Assembly: GCF_003259955.1 (NCBI RefSeq)
Contig: NZ_QLMK01000001.1
Location: 372,001 to 436,000, forward strand
Direction of reading: 5' to 3'
DNA from: Falsochrobactrum ovis
GTDB taxonomy: Bacteria > Pseudomonadota > Alphaproteobacteria > Rhizobiales > Rhizobiaceae
Length of the DNA: 64,000 bases
The notes below the pieces were generated by a model. That model was not told where the DNA came from, made no database searches, and worked only from the letters and a program-made list of their open reading frames with translations. Positions 31,185 to 41,411 of the stretch are shown here, in pieces. How positions within the stretch are numbered: the stretch's first letter is position 1; the number at the start of each line of letters is the position of its first letter. The translations under genes were made by a program, and so were the position numbers.

Positions 31185-33917
31185 ATGGATGTGAAGGTTA
31201 ACGAAGAAAAGCCGAATGCGGAGCAGACGACCGCCGAGGCTCCTATCGTACGTCTCACCCCCATGATGGAGCAATATATTGAGATCAAGGCGGCCAATGT
31301 TGATTCGCTGCTGTTCTATCGCATGGGTGACTTTTACGAATTATTTTTCGATGACGCGGTAGAAGCCTCTAAAGCTCTCGGTATCACACTGACAAAGCGC
31401 GGTAAGCATTTGGGCGATGATATTCCCATGTGTGGGGTGCCCGTTCATGCAGCTGACGATTATTTGCAAAAGCTTATTTCTAAAGGCTATCGAGTTGCGG
31501 TCTGCGAGCAAATAGAAGATCCGGCGGAAGCACGAAAGCGCGGCTCAAAATCAGTGGTGCGCCGCGATGTTATCCGGCTGGTCACGCCCGGAACGCTTAC
31601 CGAGGAAAAACTTCTCGATCCGGCCCAGTCTAATTTTCTAATGGCGCTTGGTCGAACGCGCGCTGACAGCGCTTTAGCTCTCGCCTGGATAGATATTTCC
31701 ACCGGTACTTTCCGGGTTGCTGAAACCGATATTGAGCGCCTTTTTGCCGATATAATGCGGGTTGATCCAAGCGAGTTGGTCGTTGCGGATACGGCATTTC
31801 ACGATGCTGAGCTCAAGCCGGTTTTTGATCTGGTGGGTAATGCGGTTTCGCCACAACCAGCAACGCTTTTTGATAGCGCAGCCGCAGAAGCTCGCATTCA
31901 GCGTTATTTTAATGTGGCGACACTGGACGGTTTCGGCCAATTTAGCCGCGCTGAGCTTTCTGCCATTTCCGGCGCTATTGCCTATATCGAAAAAACGCAG
32001 ATTTCTGAACGTCCTCCTTTGATGCGTCCGGAGCGAGAGCAAGAAGGTCGAACGCTTTTTATCGACCCCGCCACCCGTGCCAATCTTGAACTGGTCAGAA
32101 CCCTATCGGGCAGTCGCGATGGCAGCCTGCTGAAAGCCATAGACCGAACGGTAACTGGCGGCGGTGCGCGCCTTTTGGCTGAACGGCTGACCGCACCACT
32201 GACCGAGCCAAAAGCCATTGGCCTGCGTCATGATTCCGTTTCTTGGTTTTTAAGCGAACCAACTTTGTGCGCTGCGGTGCGGCTGGAACTTAAAGGCGTG
32301 CCGGATATGCCGCGCGCGCTTTCGCGTCTGGCTGTTGGTCGCGGCGGGCCACGCGATCTGGGCGCATTGCTGCTTGGTTTTGAAGCTGCTCGAACGATCA
32401 GCAATTTGTTCGAAGGCAATATTCTGCCAGATGAGCTTTCATTAGCCTGTGAAGCAATCGAGCATATTCCTTTGGATTTTTTCGCCCTTCTTGAAGCGGC
32501 CCTTGCGGATGAATTACCGCTTCTTAAGCGTGATGGCGGTTTTGTCCGTCAGGGATATAATGCCGAGCTGGATGAAATGCGTGCGCTTCGAGATCAATCG
32601 CGCCGTGTCATTGCCGGTCTTCAGGCAGATTATATCGAAGAAACCGGCATTAAATCTCTAAAGATCAAGCACAATAACGTGCTGGGCTATTTCATCGAGG
32701 TAACATCTAATAATTCTGGCGCCATGACGGAGTCTGACGCCGCCAAGGCACGCTTTATCCATCGCCAAACCATGGCCAATGCGATGCGCTTTACCACGAC
32801 AGAGCTGGCGGAATTGGAGAGCAAGATTGCCAATGCAGCCGATCGGGCGCTTTCCATTGAACTTGCCGTTTTTGAGGAATTGGCCGCCGAGGCAGTCTCA
32901 CACGCTGACAAGATCCGAGCCGCTGCGGCAGCACTCGGCGTAATCGATGTTTCAGCATCGCTGGCTATTTTGGCCGAAGAGGAAAATTACTGTCGTCCGC
33001 TGGTTGATGACAGTCTCGCCTTCAATATTGTTGGTGGACGCCATCCCGTGGTGGAGCAAGCATTGCGCCGCCAGGCTGCAAATCCCTTTGTGGCCAATGA
33101 TTGTGATCTTTCTCCGCAATCCGATAGCGATAAGGGTGCCATTTGGCTGCTGACCGGCCCAAATATGGGCGGTAAATCAACCTTTTTGCGGCAGAATGCG
33201 CTTATTGCAATCATGGCCCAAATGGGATCGTTTGTGCCCGCAGAATCCGCGGAAATCGGCATTGTCGATCGGCTTTTCAGCCGCGTTGGCGCATCGGACG
33301 ATCTAGCACGAGGTCGATCAACCTTTATGGTTGAAATGGTTGAAACCGCGGCCATCCTCAATCAGGCCAGCGAAAGATCGCTGGTAATTCTTGATGAAAT
33401 CGGACGCGGTACCGCGACATTTGACGGGCTTTCGATCGCTTGGGCCGCCGTTGAATATTTGCATGAGAAAAACCGGTGCCGTGCGCTTTTTGCAACCCAT
33501 TTTCATGAAATGACGGCACTGTCAGAAAAGCTCAACCGGCTTTTCAATGTCACCATGCGGGTAAAAGAATGGGACAATGATGTTGTCTTCCTGCATGAGG
33601 TCGCAAAAGGTGCTGCAGATCGCTCTTATGGGGTGCAAGTCGCGCGGCTGGCTGGTCTTCCAGAGGCCGTGGTTAACCGTGCCCGCGACGTGCTGCATCA
33701 GCTTGAAGCAGGCGAGACTTCTGGCAAGGCCGAAAAACTGATCGATGATCTGCCGCTATTTTCGGTGGTGCTGCAGCAGGAGAAGCCCAAACCACAAAAT
33801 GCCGCAAAAGAGAGCGAGCTGGCCAAAGCTCTTGCTGCTATCAGTCCGGATGAGCTGACCCCGCGTGAAGCGTTGGATTTCATTTACCAGCTTAAAGAGC
33901 TTGCAGGAAAATCATAA
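31185..33917 (+). CDS. mutS: DNA mismatch repair protein MutS
   Basis: The 910-aa mismatch sensor begins binding at [14 protein letters not shown], with the phenylalanine wedge segment [15 protein letters not shown] near residues 44-58. The core and lever domains follow. The C-terminal ATPase has [14 protein letters not shown] (Walker A, near 650), [15 protein letters not shown] (Walker B) and ATHFHEM. A C-terminal tail of about 100 residues ends [15 protein letters not shown], the usual tetramerisation part. It is divergent from maeB and ends at a bidirectional terminator. Confidence 0.96.
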   Translation: MDVKVNEEKPNAEQTTAEAPIVRLTPMMEQYIEIKAANVDSLLFYRMGDFYELFFDDAVEASKALGITLTKRGKHLGDDIPMCGVPVHAADDYLQKLISKGYRVAVCEQIEDPAEARKRGSKSVVRRDVIRLVTPGTLTEEKLLDPAQSNFLMALGRTRADSALALAWIDISTGTFRVAETDIERLFADIMRVDPSELVVADTAFHDAELKPVFDLVGNAVSPQPATLFDSAAAEARIQRYFNVATLDGFGQFSRAELSAISGAIAYIEKTQISERPPLMRPEREQEGRTLFIDPATRANLELVRTLSGSRDGSLLKAIDRTVTGGGARLLAERLTAPLTEPKAIGLRHDSVSWFLSEPTLCAAVRLELKGVPDMPRALSRLAVGRGGPRDLGALLLGFEAARTISNLFEGNILPDELSLACEAIEHIPLDFFALLEAALADELPLLKRDGGFVRQGYNAELDEMRALRDQSRRVIAGLQADYIEETGIKSLKIKHNNVLGYFIEVTSNNSGAMTESDAAKARFIHRQTMANAMRFTTTELAELESKIANAADRALSIELAVFEELAAEAVSHADKIRAAAAALGVIDVSASLAILAEEENYCRPLVDDSLAFNIVGGRHPVVEQALRRQAANPFVANDCDLSPQSDSDKGAIWLLTGPNMGGKSTFLRQNALIAIMAQMGSFVPAESAEIGIVDRLFSRVGASDDLARGRSTFMVEMVETAAILNQASERSLVILDEIGRGTATFDGLSIAWAAVEYLHEKNRCRALFATHFHEMTALSEKLNRLFNVTMRVKEWDNDVVFLHEVAKGAADRSYGVQVARLAGLPEAVVNRARDVLHQLEAGETSGKAEKLIDDLPLFSVVLQQEKPKPQNAAKESELAKALAAISPDELTPREALDFIYQLKELAGKS

Positions 33918-33920
33918 AGC

Positions 33921-33948
33921 ATAAAGGGAAGCATCTGCTTCCCTTTAT
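33921..33948. terminator. Bidirectional terminator between mutS and olsB
   Basis: ATAAAGGGAAGCA (33921-33933) and TGCTTCCCTTTAT (33936-33948) form a 13-bp perfect inverted repeat. It begins 4 bases after the mutS stop. Its last base is the final base of the olsB stop codon, so one hairpin serves two convergent genes. Confidence 0.85.
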
Positions 33949-34841
33949 TATACGAATCGATCAGCCTCAGCACCGTAATAGGTGATGTAACGGCTCGATA
34001 TCCGCTCAATCGGCAAGATGATGAAAACATCTGTCGTGCCGAAGGCTTCATCAATAACAGCCCCGTCACCAATCATCGCACCAAGGCGCAAATAGCCTTT
34101 GATCAAAGGCGGCATGGAAAACAGCGCAACCTTGTTATTGATTGCTTCCACCGGCATCATATCCATGGTCTGGTAACGATGCGGCAGTGCAGATACATCC
34201 CAGTCGGGCGTTGCCCGGCAATGATTATGCAAAAACGATAGCCCCAATGCATGGGCAGCTGGCACTGGGCCATGAAATGACGCGCAGCCAAACATCACAT
34301 CAATCGAATAGCGCCTGCAATAGGCCCATGCGCCCTGCCAAAGCAATTCGACTGTGCGTTTTGAGCGGTATTCCGCCTGCACGCATGACCGCCCCAATTC
34401 GAGTGGATTAATACCGGGGCGCGTGTCTATCAGTTTTTGAATGTCAAATTCATCTGCGGAATAAAACCCCTTGGTTTTCTCCGCTTGCTCGCTGCGCATC
34501 AAGCGATAGGTGCCCACAATCTGCTTATGTTCAGGCAAAGGCAGCGACGTATCGTAGACCAGAAGATGATCACAAGCCGTATCAAAGCGGTCAGCATCGC
34601 GCAGCTCTACCTCTTCGATATTTTCCTTCCGCGCACCCATTTCTTCAAAAAACACGCGAAAGCGCAGCTCCTGCGCCGCTTCAATCGCATCACGGGAATT
34701 TGCGAGCCTCACTTCCAGTGAACCAATCCGTCCTAATATATTGGATGGAGGGGAGATTGGCTGAAGCTTTGTTTCTGTTTCTATGCCCGACATGATCTTA
34801 TCATGATTGATTTGCTGGCTCCTTCCAAGCACTACCGTCAT
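33948..34841 (-). CDS. olsB: L-ornithine N(alpha)-acyltransferase OlsB-like
   Basis: A GNAT-fold protein of about 297 aa of the OlsB/hemolysin-like group, it would transfer a 3-hydroxyacyl chain from acyl carrier protein to ornithine, the first step of ornithine lipid synthesis. Key family segments are ELRFRVFFEEMGA (near 60), HLLVYD, GTYRLMRSEQA and LELGRSCVQAEYRSKR, the last being the acyl-donor loop. The ATG at 34841 has AGGAG 8 nt upstream; other starts lie at 34871 and 34793. No olsA is adjacent. The mutS/glnD neighbourhood resembles that of olsB in Sinorhizobium. Confidence 0.82.
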   Translation of the reverse strand: MTVVLGRSQQINHDKIMSGIETETKLQPISPPSNILGRIGSLEVRLANSRDAIEAAQELRFRVFFEEMGARKENIEEVELRDADRFDTACDHLLVYDTSLPLPEHKQIVGTYRLMRSEQAEKTKGFYSADEFDIQKLIDTRPGINPLELGRSCVQAEYRSKRTVELLWQGAWAYCRRYSIDVMFGCASFHGPVPAAHALGLSFLHNHCRATPDWDVSALPHRYQTMDMMPVEAINNKVALFSMPPLIKGYLRLGAMIGDGAVIDEAFGTTDVFIILPIERISSRYITYYGAEADRFV

Positions 34842-35115
34842 GATGATCGCTCCTGTTTCCACTGTCGCCAAAGCTTGACAATTCTCTATGGCCGATAAGC
34901 GCGTTTGGCTGATGATCGGGGCTGCTCATGGTCTTTTCACCCTGAAATATGTTAGAGAATTTTTGCTACGTGGGGATGACAGAACCGTATCACCTATATG
35001 TCAGTTCAAACTGAAGCGCGCATATTCCTTTCAAAACAACTAAAAATAAATTTGAGAATCTTTGGACGCTTATTGTGGAGCAAGTTAGACTATTTGCCAA
35101 ACGACGCCAAAAAAT

Positions 35116-35598
35116 TCAACGGGCAGTTCTTTCGCGCCGCCATCCGAGAAACTCTTCCAGAATGATCAAGCCTGCTCCAATAGTGATAAAGGCATCTGCG
35201 AGATTAAAGACTGCGAATGACCAGTTAGGCAGATGAAACAGCACATAATCGACGACATAACCATGCATTGAACGGTCAATAAGGTTGCCTATGGCCCCAC
35301 CTATGATGAGCGCAAATCCGTAGCGCGCAAATATACGGTTGGGCGGGTTGGTCCACCAAAGATAAAGTACAAAAGCAATCACACCAACTGTTATCGCGAT
35401 CAGTCCTGCATCATGCAACCATGACAGCATCGAAAATGCGATTCCGTCATTATGGATCCGAAACAGTGCGAGAAATGGTAGAATATCGATCTGCTCCCCA
35501 TAACCCATGCGGGTTTCGACCAAATATTTGATCAGCTGATCAAGTATGATTGCGCCCAAAACGATGACTAGCGAGGACCAGACCGCATGTTTTTTCAT
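35116..35598 (-). CDS. lspA: Prolipoprotein signal peptidase (signal peptidase II)
   Basis: The 160-aa inner-membrane aspartyl protease cleaves signal peptides from diacylglyceryl prolipoproteins. Four membrane segments are visible. The catalytic aspartates are in GNLIDR (near 113) and [12 protein letters not shown] (near 140). N-terminal DQLIKYLVE is typical. Its start overlaps the end of the upstream rRNA methyltransferase gene by 4 bases (ATGA), suggesting translational coupling. Its lipoprotein clients would include the L,D-transpeptidase encoded at 20797. Confidence 0.95.
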   Translation of the reverse strand: MKKHAVWSSLVIVLGAIILDQLIKYLVETRMGYGEQIDILPFLALFRIHNDGIAFSMLSWLHDAGLIAITVGVIAFVLYLWWTNPPNRIFARYGFALIIGGAIGNLIDRSMHGYVVDYVLFHLPNWSFAVFNLADAFITIGAGLIILEEFLGWRRERTAR

Positions 35599-36482
35599 GG
35601 TGTTTCCTGCGCATCAACTGTGAGAGCCTCACGGCGAATCTCATAAAGCATGATACCTGTAGCAATAGCCAGATTGAGCGAATCAGCCCGGCCTTCCTGT
35701 GGAATACGCGCAAGCTTATCGCAGCTTTCCGCAAGAATATCAGGCAGTCCCTGCCGTTCATTCCCCATCATCAGGATAACAGGCTTTTTCTTATAGGGTA
35801 TTGTGCGATAATCGACAGAGCCCTTGAGATGGGTGCCGACAACCAACCCAGAAAAACCTTTGCGCCAGTTCAAAAATTCCGTTTCGCTCGCTTTATAAAG
35901 TGGAACCGAAAACACCGAACCCATAGTGGCGCGCACTGTTTCAAGGGAATAAGGATCGGTCGTTTCGCCGATAAGGATTACGCCCTTGGCCCCAGCAGCG
36001 TCTGCGGTGCGGATAATAGTGCCAAGATTGCCGGGGTCGCGTGCCCGATCAAGCGCAACATAAACATCGCCCTCCGCCGGACTGATTCCATTGAGTGGCT
36101 GATATTGCTGCTCGAAAACTCCAGCTACCACCTGCGGATTGTCTCGTCTTGTAATGGCAGAAATTACTTTTTCTGTAACTTCCAGAACAAGTCCGCCCAT
36201 AGCAAAGGTGCGAGCAGCAACCTGCTCAACCATTTTGTTGCCCTTGCCCGATTTCGCAAAAATAAGCGTCTTGATACGCCAGCCATGATCAAGCGCATCG
36301 TTTACCAGTTGCAGGCCTTCCGCCAGAAAAACGCCCTGTTGATCCCGATATTTTTTCAGATTGAGTGAGCGCAGATCTTTTACAATCGGATTAGCGAGGC
36401 TGGTAACTTCTTTGACCTGTCCAACTTTAGAATGTGCTCCACGTGTTGCGGAGTTTCTGGAGAAATCGTCATTGCGGCTCAT
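35595..36482 (-). CDS. SpoU/TrmH family RNA 2'-O-methyltransferase
   Basis: A protein of about 295 aa with an N-terminal substrate-binding domain ([16 protein letters not shown]) and a SPOUT methyltransferase domain. SPOUT motifs are [21 protein letters not shown] (motif 1 Arg/Asn region), [10 protein letters not shown] (motif 2) and [16 protein letters not shown] (motif 3). Such enzymes 2'-O-methylate tRNA or rRNA, and the target is not identifiable. The ATG at 36482 is chosen over an upstream in-frame TTG. lspA follows with a 4-base overlap. Confidence 0.88.
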   Translation of the reverse strand: MSRNDDFSRNSATRGAHSKVGQVKEVTSLANPIVKDLRSLNLKKYRDQQGVFLAEGLQLVNDALDHGWRIKTLIFAKSGKGNKMVEQVAARTFAMGGLVLEVTEKVISAITRRDNPQVVAGVFEQQYQPLNGISPAEGDVYVALDRARDPGNLGTIIRTADAAGAKGVILIGETTDPYSLETVRATMGSVFSVPLYKASETEFLNWRKGFSGLVVGTHLKGSVDYRTIPYKKKPVILMMGNERQGLPDILAESCDKLARIPQEGRADSLNLAIATGIMLYEIRREALTVDAQETP

Positions 36483-37052
36483 TTTGCTACCCAACTGCTA
36501 AAGATCGAAGTGGAAACTGGGTCTCTGGTTTCTCGCAGGAAATCAAGCAGAATGACATGGTAAAAAACCGTTTGGCCGTTTTTCGTGGTGCACAACTCAC
36601 GGCACCCTCACAAATCCGGCGAAACAATTTTGACGAAAGCCCAGTTTTCCCCGGTTTCGCGTGTCCCACTATTCGCGAACTCAAGTGATTGCTTTTTCGA
36701 TGCATAGACACAAGTCTTTTCCGCATCCGCATATGCAGCAATCATCAAAACCGCGTCTGAATAGCGCAACTGCTTGGGTGCCTGGCACTGCAATTGGATT
36801 TAATGCCATTCTGTCACGCAGCCTTTAAAATCGATCATGCCGCATTAGCCTGCGTCCAAACTGCACTTTTGGAAGCGCGTGTTGTCCCATGCACACCTTA
36901 TCAATGCTGTTATTCAAGGTGGCAGGCCCGATCAGCTTTTCCTCGCTTGCTTTTCTGCATTCCCTCAAGGCTTTCGCCTGAAACCCCGATCAACTGCTGG
37001 CGTTAGCTAGGCCAAAACCTGTATCAGGAAAGGAAAACTCCTTCAGCGCAGT
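36483..37052. other. 570-bp intergenic region between rRNA methyltransferase and lapA genes
   Basis: No conserved gene is recognisable. In related Rhizobiales, to my recollection, lapA is followed by trpF-trpB-trpA, and no trace of trpF is visible here. That suggests a rearrangement boundary. The only item of note is a very Cys-dense 42-codon ORF on the minus strand (36681-36809). The other short ORFs lack ribosome binding sites. Confidence 0.5.
36681..36809 (-). CDS. Possible Cys-dense 42-aa micro-protein
   Basis: An ATG ORF on the minus strand begins MALNPIAVPGTQAVALF and carries six cysteines within 13 residues (CCICGCGKDLCLC, positions 24-36). That spacing recalls metallothionein-like or zinc-binding peptides. 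The ribosome binding site is poor: AAAGG about 12 nt upstream. The context is otherwise non-coding. Codon composition cannot decide over such a short span. I list it as a weak candidate only. Confidence 0.2.
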   Translation of the reverse strand: MALNPIAVPGTQAVALFRRGFDDCCICGCGKDLCLCIEKAIT

Positions 37053-37382
37053 TTATTTCTGCGACAATGTGCTTGGAAGTCGTTGTTTTTCTGCTTCTTC
37101 AGCACGCGCGAGCAATTCTGATGCTTCTCGCTTATAACGGCGTTCACGACGGCGATGCTTGCCCTGCGATAGCCAAGTGGCCAGCGAGCCAAGCACTATT
37201 CCCAGCAAAACTGCGCCAAAAAGCCATATGAACAGCGGTGCAGTATAAGAAAGCGCTGGGTTGCCGGGATTAAACGGGTCAATCGTCAGGGAGACCAGCC
37301 CCCTATTGGCAACCGATAGCGCAATCAGAATGACCGCGATAGGCACTAGAACCAAGATTGTTGTGACGCGTCGCGCTACCAT
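37053..37382 (-). CDS. lapA: LapA domain (DUF1049) inner-membrane protein
   Basis: The 109-aa protein has two membrane segments (about 7-25 and 45-68) joined by a short periplasmic loop (NRGLVSLTIDPFNPGN). A basic, Glu-rich cytoplasmic coil follows (HRRRERRYKREASELLARAEEAEKQ). In E. coli LapA works with LapB on LPS synthesis control; no lapB is adjacent here. It follows ihfB by 6 bases and is surely cotranscribed with it. Confidence 0.85.
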   Translation of the reverse strand: MVARRVTTILVLVPIAVILIALSVANRGLVSLTIDPFNPGNPALSYTAPLFIWLFGAVLLGIVLGSLATWLSQGKHRRRERRYKREASELLARAEEAEKQRLPSTLSQK

Positions 37383-37388
37383 GGCTGA

Positions 37389-37673
37389 TCAGATCGCACC
37401 GTTCAGCCGGTCGCGCAACTCTTTGCCTGTTTTGAAGAATGGAACCCATTTTTCTTCAACTTCGACCGTCTCACCGGTGCGCGGATTACGGCCGGTTCTG
37501 GCTGGGCGGTTCTTCACTGAGAAAGCGCCGAAACCACGCAATTCAACACGATTACCCGCGGCGAGGGCCGCGGTGATCTCTTCGAAAACCGCTCCCACAA
37601 TATTTTCTACATCCCGTTGAAAAAGATGCGGATTACGGCTGGCGATAATCTGAACGAGTTCGGATTTGATCAC
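37389..37673 (-). CDS. ihfB: Integration host factor subunit beta
   Basis: The 94-aa HU/IHF family protein starts [17 protein letters not shown] and has the DNA-bending arm segment [18 protein letters not shown] with the intercalating Pro. [11 protein letters not shown] is conserved. With IhfA it forms the heterodimer that bends DNA by about 160 degrees, notably at sigma-54 promoters, and rpoN is in this window. It is the middle gene of sppA-ihfB-lapA. Confidence 0.94.
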   Translation of the reverse strand: MIKSELVQIIASRNPHLFQRDVENIVGAVFEEITAALAAGNRVELRGFGAFSVKNRPARTGRNPRTGETVEVEEKWVPFFKTGKELRDRLNGAI

Positions 37674-37710
37674 GGCTTATCCCCTATGCGATTAGCATCC
37701 ATTGATGATC

Positions 37711-38694
37711 TCAGTTATTTGCCGGAATTGTGACCGGCTTCCCATCAACGTGCCAAACAGAAAGAATTCCGTCAAGAAAGATACGATCAGTTAGCTTGTT
37801 CCCTATCAAACTGTCGGACCCCTGAGGCAAGCCCAAAGCCCGCAATGTCGTCTGAATGATCAGGTCGCGGAATGCAAAACCCGTTTCGCTCTCCTGCGGT
37901 TTCCATTCAAGACGCGGCAATTTTTCCGAAACACCTTTTCCTTTGAGCCAGTTTACAGCTTCGTCCTCGCCACCCAGAGCGTCGATAAGCTTTTTCTCCA
38001 ATGCCTGACGACCGGTAAATACCGCCCCATTAGCAACCGCCAGCGCTTCCTCATGGGTAAATGAGCGACGTTCTTCTACTATATTTACGAACCAATCATA
38101 AGAATCCATGATCATATTTTTGATCATCGCTTTGGCTTCTTCGCTTGCCGGGCTGAAATAATTTGGCTCCGCTTTTAGTGGCGAGGATTTAATGATTTCA
38201 ACTTGGATGCCCAGTTTTTCCAGCAAATTTGAAATGTCCGGATACTGGAACAAAACGCCGATCGAGCCGATAATTGAAGTCTGCCGTGCAACAATATGAT
38301 CGGACGCGCTGGCAACCATATAGCCGGCAGATGCAGCCAGCGTACCTACTTGCGCCACAACGGGCTTTTTCTCAGCAATCTTGCGGACTGCATCAAAAAT
38401 TGATTCGCCCCCAACTGTGGTTCCGCCGGGCGAATCAACAACCAAGATTACGCCTTTGACTGCCTCGCTTTCTGCGATCTTATTGAGGCGTTTGAGCAGT
38501 TCTTCATTTTCAAAAATTGCCCCTTCAATGCGCACTTTCGCCACATGAGGTGCTGTAATATTCGCCCCGCGCATGAAATAGGTGGAGACGCCAACAACCA
38601 GAACCGCAAGCAAAAGCAGAAATGCGACACGCCAGGACGTCAATTTTCGACGAAGTCTGCGTCTTGCGATCATAGCCTCGGCATCATAAGCCAT
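37711..38694 (-). CDS. sppA: Signal peptide peptidase SppA (protease IV-like, short form)
   Basis: The 327-aa S49 serine protease is of the short type with a single peptidase domain. One N-terminal membrane anchor (about residues 20-40) follows a very basic start. VVDSPGGTTVGGES and GTLAASAGYMVAS (catalytic Ser near 130) are visible, with the Lys partner near 180. It degrades cleaved signal peptides in the inner membrane. It heads the sppA-ihfB-lapA run with a 37-base gap. Confidence 0.92.
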   Translation of the reverse strand: MAYDAEAMIARRRLRRKLTSWRVAFLLLLAVLVVGVSTYFMRGANITAPHVAKVRIEGAIFENEELLKRLNKIAESEAVKGVILVVDSPGGTTVGGESIFDAVRKIAEKKPVVAQVGTLAASAGYMVASASDHIVARQTSIIGSIGVLFQYPDISNLLEKLGIQVEIIKSSPLKAEPNYFSPASEEAKAMIKNMIMDSYDWFVNIVEERRSFTHEEALAVANGAVFTGRQALEKKLIDALGGEDEAVNWLKGKGVSEKLPRLEWKPQESETGFAFRDLIIQTTLRALGLPQGSDSLIGNKLTDRIFLDGILSVWHVDGKPVTIPANN

Positions 38695-39036
38695 CTATAT
38701 CCATCCATTTCACAACCTGGCCCAAGCATGGCTCAGTGGTTCGTAATACCTGCTAATCAGTGTCGGCTTCAATGGCCTCTGCCGTTACGCTGACAAAGTC
38801 GTATCTGTAACCTTATTCTATTATGTGGTAAACAAAGTAGATGGGCAATTAGTCAGGCGCAATTCTCTCAATCCAAGGGTCGGAGGAGCTACGATAGGCT
38901 AATTTGCATAGCAGATTTGTTCTTTAGTGATATTAAAACCTATTGTGTTTAACACTATTGAACCCCAAATAAACCACATAGAAGGGCTATCAGCAGAGAT
39001 CTGCTTGCCGATATCGTTGAGTCGCTGAAAGATAAT
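38695..39036. other. 342-bp divergent intergenic region between sppA and lptC
   Basis: This region holds the promoters of sppA and of the lptC-lptA-lptB-rpoN run. A short inverted repeat GTGTT-T-AACAC lies around 38944. I see no gene, terminator or RNA gene here. The lptC start has only a weak SD (GAAAG). Confidence 0.4.
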
Positions 39037-39744
39037 ATGAACGCCGACACACCACATATTCGTGCTTCTACCCATGCCGCTGTGAATTCTCTGGATGGTG
39101 TGCGTTTTGGCGCTTCCGAAAAAGCCACAGCGCTTTTTCATGCAGCGCAGCGCCATTCGACCCGTGTGCGGGTGCTTAAAACGGCTTTGCCAGTGGCAGC
39201 AATCGCCATTGGTGCGGTGTTTTCCTGGTATACTTTTTTGGCAACACCTGCGGCACCAATCAAAGTTGAAGTGAATAATGGCGGCGAGAGCGGGAAATTG
39301 GTGATGACCAGCCCGCAACTCAATGGCTATACGAAGGATAATCGGCCCTATTCCATGATCGCTGCTAAGGCGGTTCAGGATACGAATAATAGTGGCGTTA
39401 TCACTCTTGAAGGTATTTCTGCGCAATTGCCAGTTGGTGAGAATAGTCAAGCCAAGGTCGAAGCAGCGTCCGGTATTTACGATAATGCGAATGGACGTTT
39501 GCAACTTGATAAGGAATTTACAGTTACCACTGATGATGGTTTGCACGCTGCGTTGAAATCGGCGGACATAAACCTGCAAAGCGGACAGATCACCACTGAT
39601 AAGCCGGTGGAGATCCGAAATGGCGCTACGCAGATTATGGCTGACAGTTTGCAGATCAAAAATAGTGGCAAAGTCGTCATATTTGAGAACAAGGTTCGCG
39701 TGGTTATTGACGGTAAAACTGTTTCAGGCGACAAGATGCCTTGA
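39037..39744 (+). CDS. lptC: LPS export protein LptC
   Basis: The 235-aa bitopic inner-membrane protein has a cytoplasmic N-terminus of about 45 residues, one membrane segment (TALPVAAIAIGAVFSWYTFL) and a periplasmic beta-jellyroll. The jellyroll includes LEGISAQLPV, ASGIYDNANGRLQL and the repeating strands ending KTVSGDKMP. It passes LPS from LptBFG to LptA. lptA follows 136 bases on and lptB after that, the conserved LPS transport cluster. Confidence 0.9.
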   Translation: MNADTPHIRASTHAAVNSLDGVRFGASEKATALFHAAQRHSTRVRVLKTALPVAAIAIGAVFSWYTFLATPAAPIKVEVNNGGESGKLVMTSPQLNGYTKDNRPYSMIAAKAVQDTNNSGVITLEGISAQLPVGENSQAKVEAASGIYDNANGRLQLDKEFTVTTDDGLHAALKSADINLQSGQITTDKPVEIRNGATQIMADSLQIKNSGKVVIFENKVRVVIDGKTVSGDKMP

Positions 39745-39880
39745 CGACATCATATTGGTGGACTGTTGGGGCCTTAGCGTTTAGAGGGCTGATGGATTCC
39801 CAATCGAGTTAACCGATGCGCTCGGCTCAATTTGGTAAGGATTGGCCGGGAAGCTGGAAAATTGGAGCGCAGGACGGGCA

Positions 39881-40501
39881 ATGAACAAGAATATAATAAC
39901 CCCCACTTTGCGAATGGGATATGCAGCCTTGGCGCTTGGGCTTGTTTTCTCACCGGTTGCAGCGCTCGCGCAAGGTGCGGAACAAGTGCCCTTCGGCAGC
40001 TTGAAGCTTTCCGATAGTAAGGATCCGATTAAGATTGACGCGGACAAGCTTGAAATGCGCGACAAGGAAGGCATGGCCATTTTCACTGGCAATGTTTCCG
40101 TTGCGCAGGGTGATGCTCTGCTTAAATCCGGCAAAATGATCGTTTATTATAATAATGACGCTGAAACCGGCGAGGGTGGGGCATCAGGCGCAGCCGGGCT
40201 GAGCTCCGCAGGCATTGACCGTTTGGAAGTAAGTGGAAAAGTTTATCTCAAGTCCGGAACCCAAATTGCGACGGGCGACACCGGAACTTTTGATGGTAAA
40301 ACTCAAGTTATGGTGCTGCAGGGGTCGAAGGTGGTTTTGACCGATGGTGACAATGTCGCAACCGGCTGCAAACTGACTGCCAATATGGATACCGGAAAAG
40401 CTTTTCTTGAAAGCTGCAAGGGCCAGAGCAAAGGTCGCGTGTCTATTATCATGGCACCAAAGGACCAATCCCAGGGCGGCACCACGCCTGAGCCGAACTG
40501 A
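39881..40501 (+). CDS. lptA: Periplasmic LPS transport protein LptA
   Basis: A protein of about 206 aa with a signal peptide ending FSPVAALAQ and an OstA-type jellyroll: IKIDADKLEMRDKEGMAIFTG, VSVAQGDALLKSGKMIVYY, then LEVSGKVYLKSGTQIATGD. It bridges the periplasm between LptC and the outer membrane LptD. The start at 39881 (MNKNIITP) gives a proper signal peptide and has AGGAC at 7 nt; the frame is open 13 codons further upstream, but that would spoil the signal. lptB starts 10 bases after it. Confidence 0.93.
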   Translation: MNKNIITPTLRMGYAALALGLVFSPVAALAQGAEQVPFGSLKLSDSKDPIKIDADKLEMRDKEGMAIFTGNVSVAQGDALLKSGKMIVYYNNDAETGEGGASGAAGLSSAGIDRLEVSGKVYLKSGTQIATGDTGTFDGKTQVMVLQGSKVVLTDGDNVATGCKLTANMDTGKAFLESCKGQSKGRVSIIMAPKDQSQGGTTPEPN

Positions 40502-40511
40502 TCGGGGTCCT

Positions 40512-41348
40512 GTGATATTGTTTTGGAAAAAAAAAGCTGACCAACAGCCCGTTTCTGAAGAGCTAACCCCGCCGATTGCCGATGATGGCATGATGCAGGC
40601 TCAACCTGAAAGAACAACGCGCCTCAAGGGCACTTTGGTTGCTCGTGGACTTAGCAAAAGTTATCGAGGCCGCCAGGTCGTCAACGGGGTTTCCTTCGGA
40701 GTACGTTCGGGAGAAGCGGTAGGAATTTTAGGGCCAAATGGCGCCGGAAAAACCACTTGTTTTTATATGGTTACCGGGCTTGTGGCTGCCGATAGTGGTT
40801 CGATTGAGATCGACGGTTTTGATGTGACGTCAATGCCTATGTATCGGCGTTCGCGCCTTGGCATTGGTTATTTGCCGCAGGAAGCATCGATTTTTCGCGG
40901 TTTATCGGTTGAAAACAACATCAAAGCCGTGCTTGAAGTCGTTGAAAAAGACCGTAAGAAGCGCGCGGAAGAGCTCGACGCTCTGCTTGATGAATTTCAC
41001 ATCTCACATTTGCGTAAAGCGCCAGCGATTTCTCTTTCGGGTGGTGAGCGCAGACGATTGGAGATTGCACGCGCTCTCGCCTCGCGCCCCAATTTTATGC
41101 TGCTTGATGAGCCTTTTGCCGGTGTCGATCCGATTGCAGTTTCTGATATCCAGCAGCTTGTTCGCCATCTAACCAGCCGAGGTATCGGCGTATTAATCAC
41201 GGACCATAATGTCCGCGAGACTTTGGGTTTGATTGACCGCGCCTACATTATCCATGCGGGGCAGGTCCTTACCCACGGTCGGCCCGCGGAAATTGTTGCC
41301 AATCCTGATGTGCGCAGACTTTATCTTGGTGATCAATTTACCCTATAA
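40512..41348 (+). CDS. lptB: LPS export ABC transporter ATP-binding protein LptB
   Basis: This ABC ATPase drives LPS extraction with LptFG. Walker A is GPNGAGKTTCF, the Q-loop is LPQEASIFRGLSV, the signature is LSGGERRRLEIA, Walker B is FMLLDEPFAGVD and the switch His is in ITDHNVRETL. Compared with enterobacterial LptB it has an N-terminal extension of about 45 residues (FWKKKADQQPVSEE onward), common in Rhizobiales. The start is probably GTG at 40512, 10 bases after lptA. No lptF or lptG is in the window. Confidence 0.93.
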   Translation: MILFWKKKADQQPVSEELTPPIADDGMMQAQPERTTRLKGTLVARGLSKSYRGRQVVNGVSFGVRSGEAVGILGPNGAGKTTCFYMVTGLVAADSGSIEIDGFDVTSMPMYRRSRLGIGYLPQEASIFRGLSVENNIKAVLEVVEKDRKKRAEELDALLDEFHISHLRKAPAISLSGGERRRLEIARALASRPNFMLLDEPFAGVDPIAVSDIQQLVRHLTSRGIGVLITDHNVRETLGLIDRAYIIHAGQVLTHGRPAEIVANPDVRRLYLGDQFTL

Positions 41349-41411
41349 GTTTTGCTGGCCCCGATCTATCGATCATAACGGGAAACAGTAATTCTGGGAA
41401 TATTGCCGCCT

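Noticed and set aside
36608-36793. 61-codon minus-strand ORF as a trpF remnant
   Set aside because: It starts only with TTG just after an in-frame stop and shows no similarity to TrpF motifs.
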